Source: Candidatus Omnitrophota bacterium | GTDB lineage: Bacteria > Omnitrophota > Koll11 > Aquiviventales > Aquiviventaceae | Reading direction: 5' to 3' | NCBI GenBank assembly: GCA_016196415.1 | Contig: JACPXS010000111.1 | Span: 1-9,230 of the forward strand | Length of the DNA stretch: 9,230 bases | Shown: positions 1 through 6,384 of the stretch, piece by piece | Numbering within the stretch: position 1 is the stretch's first letter | Layout of the letters: every line of letters starts with the position of its first letter | Translations under genes and position numbers: made by a program | The notes under the pieces: model-generated | Database searches by the model: none | The model's input: the letters and a program-made list of their open reading frames with translations, nothing else | Told to the model about the DNA's origin: nothing

Positions 1-421
1 AGCGCATACGCCTGCGCGTGGTTGGGTTTGAGGGCAAGGACCTTCTTCACCGTATCAAATGCTTCGTCAAGCCGTTGGTGCTGAAAGGCTTGATACGCTT
101 GGTTCAGGTAGACGTTACTCAGATTCTCCTGAAACTGCCGGTTGGTATCGTCAAGCCGTAAGGCCTCCTGCAGTTGTTGGACGGCCGAGTCCCACTGACC
201 TTCATGACTTAGGCTGACGCCGTAGTTATTGTAGGCTGTCGCGAGCTGTTGACGCGTCAGCGCGTGCCCAGGACGCTCAAGAAGCTGTTGCTGAAGACGC
301 GAGATCACGATAGGCCAGTCGGAGGTCGCCTGCTCATCCCCAGGCCGACTCTCTGCGGATTCGCATGTCATCGGCATGAGCAGCGCGCAGGTGATGATCC
401 ACAGGGGAACCAGACGCGCAT
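1..421 (-). CDS. TPR-repeat protein with probable signal peptide (3' end outside window; start disrupted by apparent frameshift)
   Basis: Specific function unknown; TPR proteins are usually protein-interaction scaffolds. The minus-strand frame whose codons include positions 3-5 encodes at least two tetratricopeptide repeats, roughly at 140-240 (AYNNYGVSLSHEGQWDSAV...) and 20-135 (NVYLNQAYQAFQHQRLDEAF...), and a third begins at the window edge. Upstream is a hydrophobic segment (LVPLWIITCALLMPM), like a signal peptide, followed by a polar linker. The best start is ATG 421-419, preceded by GGGGAGG, but it lies one base out of frame with the repeats and meets a stop after 17 codons. One extra C in the CCCC run at 404-407 would join them into MRVWFPLWIITCALLMPMTC and on into the repeats. 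In-frame alternatives are GTG 527 or TTG 524, which overlap the hydrolase stop and give an arginine-rich leader of about 37 residues, or ATG 377, which removes most of the signal. The lipobox before the Cys is poor (P-M-T-C), so lipoprotein status is uncertain. It lies downstream of the lipid genes on the same strand. Confidence 0.7.
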
Positions 422-425
422 GGCA

Positions 426-432
426 CCTCCCC
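426..432 (-). promoter_or_regulatory. Strong Shine-Dalgarno before the TPR gene
   Basis: The minus strand reads GGGGAGG followed by TGCC and ATG (421-419). It is among the best ribosome-binding sites in the window, although this ATG opens a frame of only 17 codons in the sequence as given. This is the main argument that the TPR gene starts here and that the reading frame has been broken, by mutation or by a sequencing error, just downstream. Confidence 0.6.
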
Positions 433-520
433 GTTGGCAGTCGGCGAGGACTGAGTCGGGTTCGCGGAGGGCTGCTTGAGAACGACGGTCTCCGGTCCTC
501 CTCGGAAGGAATTCGCGCGC

Positions 521-1387
521 TCAACACCGTGCCCCTTCCGAAGGGACCTCGTCCATCGTGACCCATTCGCGAACGAGACGAATCACGTCGGTCCGAATTG
601 GCTCGTGGTGCAATTCGTGGGCAGCATCCGGAAAAATGACTCGGCGTTTTTTGCATGCGAGCTGATCAAACCACCGTTGGGCAACCTCAACTGAGATGAT
701 GCGATCGGCTAACCCGCAGAGCAGAAGGGTCGGAACGGCCAGCGGCGCTGTCCGTTTCAGCACATCGTTTCTCGCCTGAAGGATCGCCCGGTACGTTCTC
801 GCACTCATGAACCCGTGCACCAGCGGATCCGTCCGATACGCCTCAACGACGCGTGGATCATGGCTTAAGGCCGACGCATCTAACTGCATGGACAACGAAA
901 CAGTCGGCCAGCAACGGAACAGCAGCGCCGCCATGGCCGCTTTCCACTGTGGAAGAGGAAAACCCACCTCAAGGAGCGGTGACTGAACGATCAGTCGCTG
1001 AAGCTTCAGCGGATGGTTCAACGCCAGGAGAATCGCACCTAAGCCGCCGAAACTGTGCCCAAACAGGACGTAGAGTCCTTGGCCGGACTTCGGCAAGAAG
1101 ACCTCATCGATCATCCTCCAGATGCGTCGGACATCTTCCACAACCTCACCGAGATCTCCTCGCTTCCCGCCCGAGAGGCCATGCGCCCACCAGTCGGGGG
1201 CGGCAACGTTCATGCCTTCTTCTGCCAATGCGCACGCAAAGGAGTGGTAGCGACCGCTGTGTTCGCCAAAACCATGCAGGATCACGACGAGCTTCTGTGC
1301 GGAGAGACCGCGCCACCATCGGTAGTGATAGGACCGTTTGGAGGAGGGCTCGATCCACGTGCCTTCCTGGCAGGACACCTCGCTCAT
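521..1387 (-). CDS. Alpha/beta hydrolase, monoacylglycerol lipase / lysophospholipase-like
   Basis: Predicted serine esterase that cleaves fatty acids from monoacylglycerols, lysophospholipids or similar esters. The 288-residue protein has the full fold signature: an oxyanion-hole HGFGEHSGRY motif at 38-47, the nucleophile elbow GHSFG at 110-114 (Ser112), the acid at Asp228 in CGLADRI, and the base His257 in AAHELHHE. The early HG-x-GEHSGRY motif and the catalytic spacing match the bacterial and animal monoglyceride lipase family (Hydrolase_4 type), and the length is usual. No signal peptide is visible, so it is probably cytoplasmic. The ATG overlaps the synthetase stop as TGATG, so the two are probably translationally coupled. 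The neighbour activates free fatty acids, so the natural reading is that this enzyme feeds it. Substrate is inferred from family and context; a thioesterase or other carboxylesterase role is possible. Confidence 0.88.
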   Translation of the reverse strand: MSEVSCQEGTWIEPSSKRSYHYRWWRGLSAQKLVVILHGFGEHSGRYHSFACALAEEGMNVAAPDWWAHGLSGGKRGDLGEVVEDVRRIWRMIDEVFLPKSGQGLYVLFGHSFGGLGAILLALNHPLKLQRLIVQSPLLEVGFPLPQWKAAMAALLFRCWPTVSLSMQLDASALSHDPRVVEAYRTDPLVHGFMSARTYRAILQARNDVLKRTAPLAVPTLLLCGLADRIISVEVAQRWFDQLACKKRRVIFPDAAHELHHEPIRTDVIRLVREWVTMDEVPSEGARC

Positions 1388-3180
1388 CAGCTCGGCGTTT
1401 GGTAGAGATGCTGCAGCAGAACCTGATGGTGCTGGGCAATGACGTTCCGCTTGGCCTTCAGGGTCGGTGTGAGTTCCCCGGTTGCCTGAGAAAATTCCTG
1501 GGCGAGGAGTGCGATTTTCTTCACTTGTTCAAAATTGGCCAGGCGTTGCTGCTTGGTTTGGACCCGGCTCCAATAGAAATCGATCACCCGCTGGTTGTGG
1601 ATCAGATCGGGGAGCGACCGACCTGGGATTTCCTGTTCTTGGGCGTAGCGGCGGAGCTGGTCTAAGTTCGGGACGATCAACGCGACGCAGTAGGGCTGCT
1701 TATCCCCATACACGAAGGCCTGATTGATGTAGGGATCGGCCGCGAAGAGATTTTCAAGTCTCTGGGGAGCGACGAATTTCCCCCCGGCCGTCTTGATGAG
1801 ATCTTTCTTCCGATCGGTAATGACCAGGTGGCCGTCGCGATCGAGATGGCCGATATCCCCGGTATGAAACCATCCGTCAATGATCGCCGTCGCCGTGGCC
1901 TCCGGCTTCCGGTAGTAGCCCTGCATCACGTGGGGGCCCCGCGTGAGGATTTCCCCGTCATCAGCGATCTGCACCTCGACACCGGGGATCGCTTGCCCGA
2001 CGCTGCCGAATCGCGGGACCGGCAGCCGGTTCACGGTGATGACCGGCGAGGTTTCCGTCAATCCGTAGCCTTCAAGAATGATGATGCCCGCGCTATAGAA
2101 AAACTCGCCAAGCTCTTTGGCGAGAGGCGCCCCGCCTGAGATGAAAAATCTGAGCCGTCCTCCAAGACGGGCCTTGAGCGTTTTGAACACGAGTGACTCG
2201 GCGATCGCCCGCTGGCAGAACAGCTTCAGGGAAATCGCGCGACCCGAGGTCCGCCGCACGGTCACGTCTTGCCCCACGCGGAAGGCCCATTCAGCAATCC
2301 AGCGCTTCAACGGAGGTGCTTGCCGTAGCCCTTCTTGAATGCGCGAATACAGTTTTTCAAAAAACCTGGGTACGGCGAGCATCACCGTTGGACGAACCTC
2401 AAGCATATCGTGGGCCACCGCGTCCATGCTTTCCGCGCACGCGATACGGGCGCCAACGGCCAGCATGAGATACCATCCCGCCATTCGCTCAAAGACATGA
2501 GACAGCGGCAAAAACGATAAGTGGACATCGCGGGCCGTCACCGGCACCGCGTTCAAGCAGGCCTCAACATTGGATAGAAAATTCTGATGGGAGAGCATGA
2601 CACCCTTGGGTTCTCCAGTGGTCCCAGACGTATAGATCAGTGTTGCCGTATCATCAGGACGAATGTGACGATGCCGATGGTCAAGGAGATCGCCCAACTT
2701 CGGTCGTTGGTCCCTCCCCCTCGCGAGCGCTTCCGACCACTTCACGACCAACGCGGGATGCTGTTGGTGTAACTCCATGACCACGATCAACCGGATCGAT
2801 GCCAGGCGTCGGCTAATCTCCACGAGTTTCTGCGCTTGATCCGAGGTAGACGCCACACAGAGAATCGGCTGGCAATCCTGACAGATGATGCGGAGGTCTT
2901 CTTCCGTGAGGCTCGGATAGATCGGGACGGTCCACGCCCCGACGGATTGAATGGCGAGATCGGCAATACCCCATTCCGGCCGGTTTTCCGAGAGGAGCAG
3001 AACCCGGTCGCCAGAATTGACTTGCTGGGCAAGAAGGAAGGTACTGAGGTCAAGGACCTCCTCGCGGGCTTGCTGCCACGTGATGGGCCGAAGCGCCTCA
3101 CCCCGCTTCACCAAGAAAAGCGGCTTGCGCCCCAGGGCAGCGGCTTGACGAGCAAACAGTGCAGGAATCGTTTCGCGCAT
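1387..3180 (-). CDS. fadD: Long-chain acyl-CoA synthetase (AMP-forming)
   Basis: Activates free fatty acids with ATP and CoA, by way of an acyl-adenylate, before beta-oxidation. The 597-residue protein carries the adenylate-forming motifs in order: YTSGTTGEPKG at 183-193 (phosphate-binding loop), EGYGLTETSP at 370-379, and WFHTGD at 437-442 followed by the hinge region ITDRKKDLIKTAGGKFV. LTPTLKAKR near the C terminus holds the expected catalytic lysine (Lys575). These forms match the long FAA1/FadD15 type of long-chain synthetase rather than acetyl-CoA synthetase. I chose ATG 3180 because a very purine-rich GAGGGGGGGAG sits 8 nt upstream. The frame stays open to a TTG at 3267, but that adds an arginine-rich tail with no family similarity that I recognise. 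The stop overlaps the hydrolase ATG by one base. A 204-nt spacer upstream leaves room for a separate promoter. Exact chain-length preference cannot be read from the sequence. Confidence 0.95.
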   Translation of the reverse strand: MRETIPALFARQAAALGRKPLFLVKRGEALRPITWQQAREEVLDLSTFLLAQQVNSGDRVLLLSENRPEWGIADLAIQSVGAWTVPIYPSLTEEDLRIICQDCQPILCVASTSDQAQKLVEISRRLASIRLIVVMELHQQHPALVVKWSEALARGRDQRPKLGDLLDHRHRHIRPDDTATLIYTSGTTGEPKGVMLSHQNFLSNVEACLNAVPVTARDVHLSFLPLSHVFERMAGWYLMLAVGARIACAESMDAVAHDMLEVRPTVMLAVPRFFEKLYSRIQEGLRQAPPLKRWIAEWAFRVGQDVTVRRTSGRAISLKLFCQRAIAESLVFKTLKARLGGRLRFFISGGAPLAKELGEFFYSAGIIILEGYGLTETSPVITVNRLPVPRFGSVGQAIPGVEVQIADDGEILTRGPHVMQGYYRKPEATATAIIDGWFHTGDIGHLDRDGHLVITDRKKDLIKTAGGKFVAPQRLENLFAADPYINQAFVYGDKQPYCVALIVPNLDQLRRYAQEQEIPGRSLPDLIHNQRVIDFYWSRVQTKQQRLANFEQVKKIALLAQEFSQATGELTPTLKAKRNVIAQHHQVLLQHLYQTPS

Positions 3181-3188
3181 ACGCAGCG

Positions 3189-3199
3189 CTCCCCCCCTC
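3189..3199 (-). promoter_or_regulatory. Ribosome-binding site deciding the acyl-CoA synthetase start
   Basis: GAGGGGGGGAG on the minus strand lies 8 nt before ATG 3180. It favours this ATG over the upstream in-frame TTG at 3267, for which I see no comparable site. Confidence 0.65.
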
Positions 3200-3264
3200 A
3201 CAGAACGGTCCAAGCGACGGACGGCTGATGCGGGGAGGTCGCTGACCCAACCCCTCTCATCTGG

Positions 3265-3289
3265 CAACGTCTCTCACGAAATGACGTTG
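3265..3289. repeat. 7-bp perfect inverted repeat in the spacer before the synthetase gene
   Basis: CAACGTC at 3265-3271 and GACGTTG at 3283-3289 are exact reverse complements separated by 11 nt. It lies in the only long spacer (204 nt, 3181-3384) between the acyl-CoA dehydrogenase and synthetase genes, about 85 nt before the synthetase start. No T-tract follows on the minus strand, so it is not a classic intrinsic terminator. A dimeric regulator site or an mRNA hairpin is possible. It does not match any fatty-acid regulator consensus I can recall with certainty. A 7-bp repeat can occur by chance. I see no clear -35/-10 promoter in this spacer. Confidence 0.35.
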
Positions 3290-3384
3290 GCTCGGGGTTC
3301 TGGGCTCTGGTTGCGGGCCAATCCCCTACCGCTCCCCCAGGAACCGTCGCGCCAAGTTGTCTGTTCATGAGGCGCTGTGAGGAG

Positions 3385-5250
3385 CTACACGATGCCTTCT
3401 TCGAGCCACTCAAAACGCCCGTTCAGAACTCCCTGGGCGAGGTCATACGAAGAGCGGTCGTCGTTATTGCGCAAGGTCTCAAACGCTCGACTCACTCTCC
3501 GGCGGGCCAATCGACAGAAGAGGTCGGCCAGCTCCACAGGACTTTGTTCAGAGGGCTGCCATCGCACCATCGCCTCGGCCTTGCCGCACACCGCGGCCAT
3601 GGCGAAGAGCTCTGCCCCCACATCGACCAACCGCCCGAGCAGTTGCTGCCGGTACGCCAACCTGGTCTGATATCGCGCGGCGCCGTGGAAGAGCGTTCTG
3701 GCTAAGCGGTGGCTTGTGTGCTCGATAAACCGGAGGTGGCCGGCAAGCCGACCTCTCTGCGCATAGCGCGGCCACCAATTCCACGACAGCCATTGCTGAG
3801 GATACCAGAGCACGTAGAAACCGAGTGCGGATATCGCGGCGGCAATTTTCTTCATGGCGGGCTGGCGCGGATCGAGGAGCTGGCTCACAACCCGCATATG
3901 CGCATCAAGCGCCTCCCGCGCAATAAAGAGCCGCATGATTTGACTGGTCCCTTCGATGATCAGGTTGATGCGGCTATCCCGCATGATGCGTTCAACCGGA
4001 ATCGGTGGCTCCCCACGGGCGCGAAGCGACCCAGCCGTCTCATACCCCCTCCCCCCCCGAATCTGCACCGTGTCGTCGATGATGCGCCAACAGGCCTCAG
4101 AGCAGAAAAGCTTCGCGAGCGCGGCCTCGAGCCGAATATCCGTCGACTTGCGATCCACCAGCGCGGAGGCGAGCCAAACCATGGCATCCATCGCAAAGGT
4201 CGTTGCAGCCATCTCACCGATCTTCGTGGCAATCGCTTCATGCTTGCCGATGGGTCCACCCCATTGCTTGCGCTCTTTGGCCCACGCTCGGACGATTTGA
4301 AGACACCGCTTTGCGGTCCCGACGCACGCCGCGGGGATTGCGATACGGCCCGCGTTCAACGTCATCAATGCCAGCTTCAACCCCAGCCCAGGTCCCCACA
4401 AGATATTCGAAGCTGGCACCCGTACGTTGGTCAATCGAAGCACGCCGTTCTGAATCCCCTTCAGGCCCATGAACTCGCAGCGGTGAACGACTTCAAACCC
4501 GGGCATGGAACGCTCGACGATGAACGCGGTGATCTGCTTGCGTTCCTTCCCCCCAGCCATCACTGAAGGCGTCCGAGCCATGACCACGATGACCTCCGCA
4601 ACCGGACCGTTGGTGCACCATAACTTTTCGCCATTGAGCACATAGGCCTGGCCGTTCTCGATCGGGGTTGCCGTGGTCAGCATATTGGCCGGATCAGACC
4701 CCACGCCGGGTTCAGTCAACGCGAACGCTGAAACCACTCCTCGGGCGAGGCGGGGGAGGTACCGCTGCTTCTGCGCTTCGGTCCCGAACAGCATGAGCGG
4801 CTGCGGAGCCCCGATGCTTTGGTGGGCGCTCAGCCACACCGTGGTCGACCCGCAGTAGCTGCCCAGCAACGCAATGACACGATTGTAATTGGTCTGGGAG
4901 AGCTCGAGTCCGCCGTACGCTTTCAGAATCTTCATCCCGAAGCAGCCTAACCGCGCGAACCCCTCAAGAACCTGGGTGGGCATCTCGCCTGTCCGGTCGA
5001 TTTCGTCAGGATCCACGTGCGTTTTGAGAAACGGCTCCAGCCGGGCAATGAACTCATCCCCGACTCGACGGTCTTCTTCACGTTGCTCGGGATACGGAAA
5101 AATGAGCTCGGTCCGAAACCATCCCATGAACAGTTCGGCGATGAAGCTCGGGTAGCGCCACTCGGCCTCGCGAGCCGCCTCGGTGACTTCCAAGGCTTCA
5201 GGCGATCCCTCGCCCAGCAGCGCCTGGGGATCCGGTTGGTGAGACGTCAT
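3385..5250 (-). CDS. Acyl-CoA dehydrogenase, long form with C-terminal extension (VLCAD/ACAD9-like architecture)
   Basis: FAD enzyme that oxidises acyl-CoA to trans-2-enoyl-CoA, the first step of the spiral, normally passing electrons to electron-transfer flavoprotein. The 621-residue protein has an N-terminal tail, then the acyl-CoA dehydrogenase core: ALTEPGVGSD at 177-186, the middle beta domain to about 285, QIRGGRGYE at 396-404, and catalytic-base candidate Glu433 in IIEGTSQI. This is the site used by VLCAD-type enzymes. After the core comes an extension of about 170 residues, with five Trp between 482 and 493. Ordinary short- and medium-chain enzymes are about 380-400 residues, so this is the long-chain, extended class. 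I chose ATG 5250, only 4 nt after the upstream stop. The frame is open to GTG 5313 inside the upstream gene, but that has no good ribosome site. The site before ATG 5250 is itself modest (GGGGTG 10 nt away). Chain length is inferred. Confidence 0.93.
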   Translation of the reverse strand: MTSHQPDPQALLGEGSPEALEVTEAAREAEWRYPSFIAELFMGWFRTELIFPYPEQREEDRRVGDEFIARLEPFLKTHVDPDEIDRTGEMPTQVLEGFARLGCFGMKILKAYGGLELSQTNYNRVIALLGSYCGSTTVWLSAHQSIGAPQPLMLFGTEAQKQRYLPRLARGVVSAFALTEPGVGSDPANMLTTATPIENGQAYVLNGEKLWCTNGPVAEVIVVMARTPSVMAGGKERKQITAFIVERSMPGFEVVHRCEFMGLKGIQNGVLRLTNVRVPASNILWGPGLGLKLALMTLNAGRIAIPAACVGTAKRCLQIVRAWAKERKQWGGPIGKHEAIATKIGEMAATTFAMDAMVWLASALVDRKSTDIRLEAALAKLFCSEACWRIIDDTVQIRGGRGYETAGSLRARGEPPIPVERIMRDSRINLIIEGTSQIMRLFIAREALDAHMRVVSQLLDPRQPAMKKIAAAISALGFYVLWYPQQWLSWNWWPRYAQRGRLAGHLRFIEHTSHRLARTLFHGAARYQTRLAYRQQLLGRLVDVGAELFAMAAVCGKAEAMVRWQPSEQSPVELADLFCRLARRRVSRAFETLRNNDDRSSYDLAQGVLNGRFEWLEEGIV

Positions 5251-5254
5251 CGTC

Positions 5255-6289
5255 TTATCGCACCCCGCGTCTCCTCGCAGGCCCTTGCGAAACCAGGTTG
5301 ATTGGGGTCCCACTCAGGAAGCCTGTGATGTTGTTGACGGTCGTCTCGAGGATGCGCTGCAGCGCTTCCCGGCTATCAAACGCGATGTGCGGGGTAATGA
5401 CCACGTTCTCCCGATGCAAGAGGATATGATTGCGCAGCGCCGTGGCCAATTTCTCTTTCGAGAAGTCTTTGGAGAGCAGCTGGCGCTCCTCCTTGACCAA
5501 CTCCTCGCCCTCGAGCACGTCAAGCCCCGCGCCACCGACGAGCCCTTCGTCAAGCGCCCACACGAGCGCATCGGTATCGATGAGTCCGCCGCGCGCGGTA
5601 TTGATCACCAGCGCCCCGCGCTTCATGAGACGGAACGTCGCGCGGTTCATGAGATGGTGCGTCTGAGGCGTGTAGGGGACGTGGAGGCTGACGATATCCG
5701 AGTGGCGCAGCAACGTCTCAAGCGTCACATAGCGAAAATCGAGCACCTCGCTGAGAAACACGTTCTTGTGCACATCATGGACGAGCACCTCCATCCCGAA
5801 GCCCTTGGCCATCTTGATCACGTGCATGCCAATATGGCCCGCTCCGATGACGCCGATGGTCTTCGCTTTAAGATCGAAGCCCTGCAGCCCTTCGAGCGAG
5901 AAATCTCCTTTGATCGTTTTGACGTAGGCCTTATGGATATTTCGTGAGAGGGCGAGGATCAGTGCAACGGTGTGCTCAGCAACGGTGTTCTCGCCATAGC
6001 AGGGCACGTTGGAAACCGCGACGTACCGCTTCCGGCAACTGGCTAGGTCAATGTGCTCGAAGCCGGTGGAGCGCGTGGCAATGAAGCGCAAGCGCGGAAG
6101 CCGACGCAAGACCTTGGCGGTCAGTGTGGAGTAGATGAAGGGGGAGAGGATTTCTGCCCCGGCCGAGAGCCGACGGGTGTCTTCGGTCAGCGGATCCGAG
6201 ATGAAGCGAACGGGGACTCGTTTGAGCGCAAGGGAGCGCGTTAAAAATCGGCGCTCCCATGGCGCTGTTTCAAAGAAAACCGCCCGCAT
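5255..6289 (-). CDS. NAD-dependent D-2-hydroxyacid dehydrogenase, D-lactate dehydrogenase-like
   Basis: Predicted to interconvert a 2-oxoacid and a D-2-hydroxyacid with NAD(H), for example pyruvate and D-lactate. The 344-residue protein has the split catalytic domain and central Rossmann domain of the family. The nucleotide loop is GAGHIG at 149-154, with Asp172 in VLVHDV a candidate for NAD preference over NADP. The active-site triad is Arg233 (NTARGG), Glu262 (VLEGEE) and His301 (TPHIAF). Spacing fits D-lactate dehydrogenases. Length is normal and the ATG is at the expected family N terminus, though no strong ribosome site precedes it. It sits inside a beta-oxidation cluster, 4 nt from the acyl-CoA dehydrogenase, where no standard step needs it. 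Real substrates could be pyruvate, phenylpyruvate or branched 2-oxoacids; sequence alone does not decide. Confidence 0.9.
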   Translation of the reverse strand: MRAVFFETAPWERRFLTRSLALKRVPVRFISDPLTEDTRRLSAGAEILSPFIYSTLTAKVLRRLPRLRFIATRSTGFEHIDLASCRKRYVAVSNVPCYGENTVAEHTVALILALSRNIHKAYVKTIKGDFSLEGLQGFDLKAKTIGVIGAGHIGMHVIKMAKGFGMEVLVHDVHKNVFLSEVLDFRYVTLETLLRHSDIVSLHVPYTPQTHHLMNRATFRLMKRGALVINTARGGLIDTDALVWALDEGLVGGAGLDVLEGEELVKEERQLLSKDFSKEKLATALRNHILLHRENVVITPHIAFDSREALQRILETTVNNITGFLSGTPINLVSQGPARRRGVR

Positions 6290-6331
6290 GGCGATGAGGT
6301 TCCAAGGGGCTCATAGCTGTAGGTGGAGGAT

Positions 6332-6368
6332 TCAGGGTGCCCCGGGCGAGCGATGCCACCCACCCTGA
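6332..6368. repeat. 8-bp inverted repeat in the hydratase-dehydrogenase spacer
   Basis: TCAGGGTG at 6332-6339 and CACCCTGA at 6361-6368 are exact reverse complements with a 21-nt GC-rich loop. The element lies in the 95-nt gap between the hydratase stop and the D-2-hydroxyacid dehydrogenase start. On the transcribed strand the sequence after the stem is AATCC, not a T-run, so it is at best an inefficient terminator. An mRNA-stabilising or processing hairpin that tunes upstream against downstream expression is another reading. Confidence 0.4.
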
Positions 6369-6382
6369 GATCCTGTCGGATC
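6369..6382. repeat. Small perfect hairpin directly after the hydratase stop
   Basis: GATCC-TGTC-GGATC is a 5-bp perfect inverted repeat with a 4-nt loop, immediately abutting the larger inverted repeat at 6332-6368 and starting 2 nt after the hydratase stop codon. The two stems could stack at the 3' end of the hydratase reading frame. No T-tract is present. Confidence 0.35.
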
Positions 6383-6384
6383 GT

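Noticed and set aside
334..535. A third minus-strand frame that would extend the hydrolase C terminus if one G were lost from the GGGG at 532-535
   Set aside because: The frame stays open to a stop at 334-336 and its codons look fairly normal, but the hydrolase is already full length with its catalytic His well before the end, and the extension would overlap the TPR coding region. No start codon with a ribosome site supports it as a separate gene.
853..1665. Plus-strand open frame of 270 codons across the hydrolase-synthetase junction
   Set aside because: It lies opposite two well-supported genes, shows no motif, and has a low-complexity Arg/Ser/Pro composition typical of a shadow frame.
3198..3413. 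71-codon minus-strand frame spanning the synthetase upstream spacer
   Set aside because: It overlaps the end of the acyl-CoA dehydrogenase gene and the synthetase start region, has no ribosome site that I can see, and its Ser/Arg/Pro composition gives no protein signature.
3709..4566. Long plus-strand open frame of 285 codons opposite the acyl-CoA dehydrogenase gene
   Set aside because: It is antisense to a gene with complete catalytic motifs, its translation is Pro/Arg/His-rich with no recognisable domain, and such mirror frames are common in GC-rich coding DNA.
5285..5947. Plus-strand open frame of 220 codons opposite the D-2-hydroxyacid dehydrogenase
   Set aside because: Antisense to an intact enzyme gene; no family similarity in the translation.
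6332..6382. Intrinsic transcription terminator after the hydratase gene
   Set aside because: The stems are real but no T-tract follows on the transcribed strand, and the downstream genes belong to the same pathway. I list the stems as inverted repeats instead.
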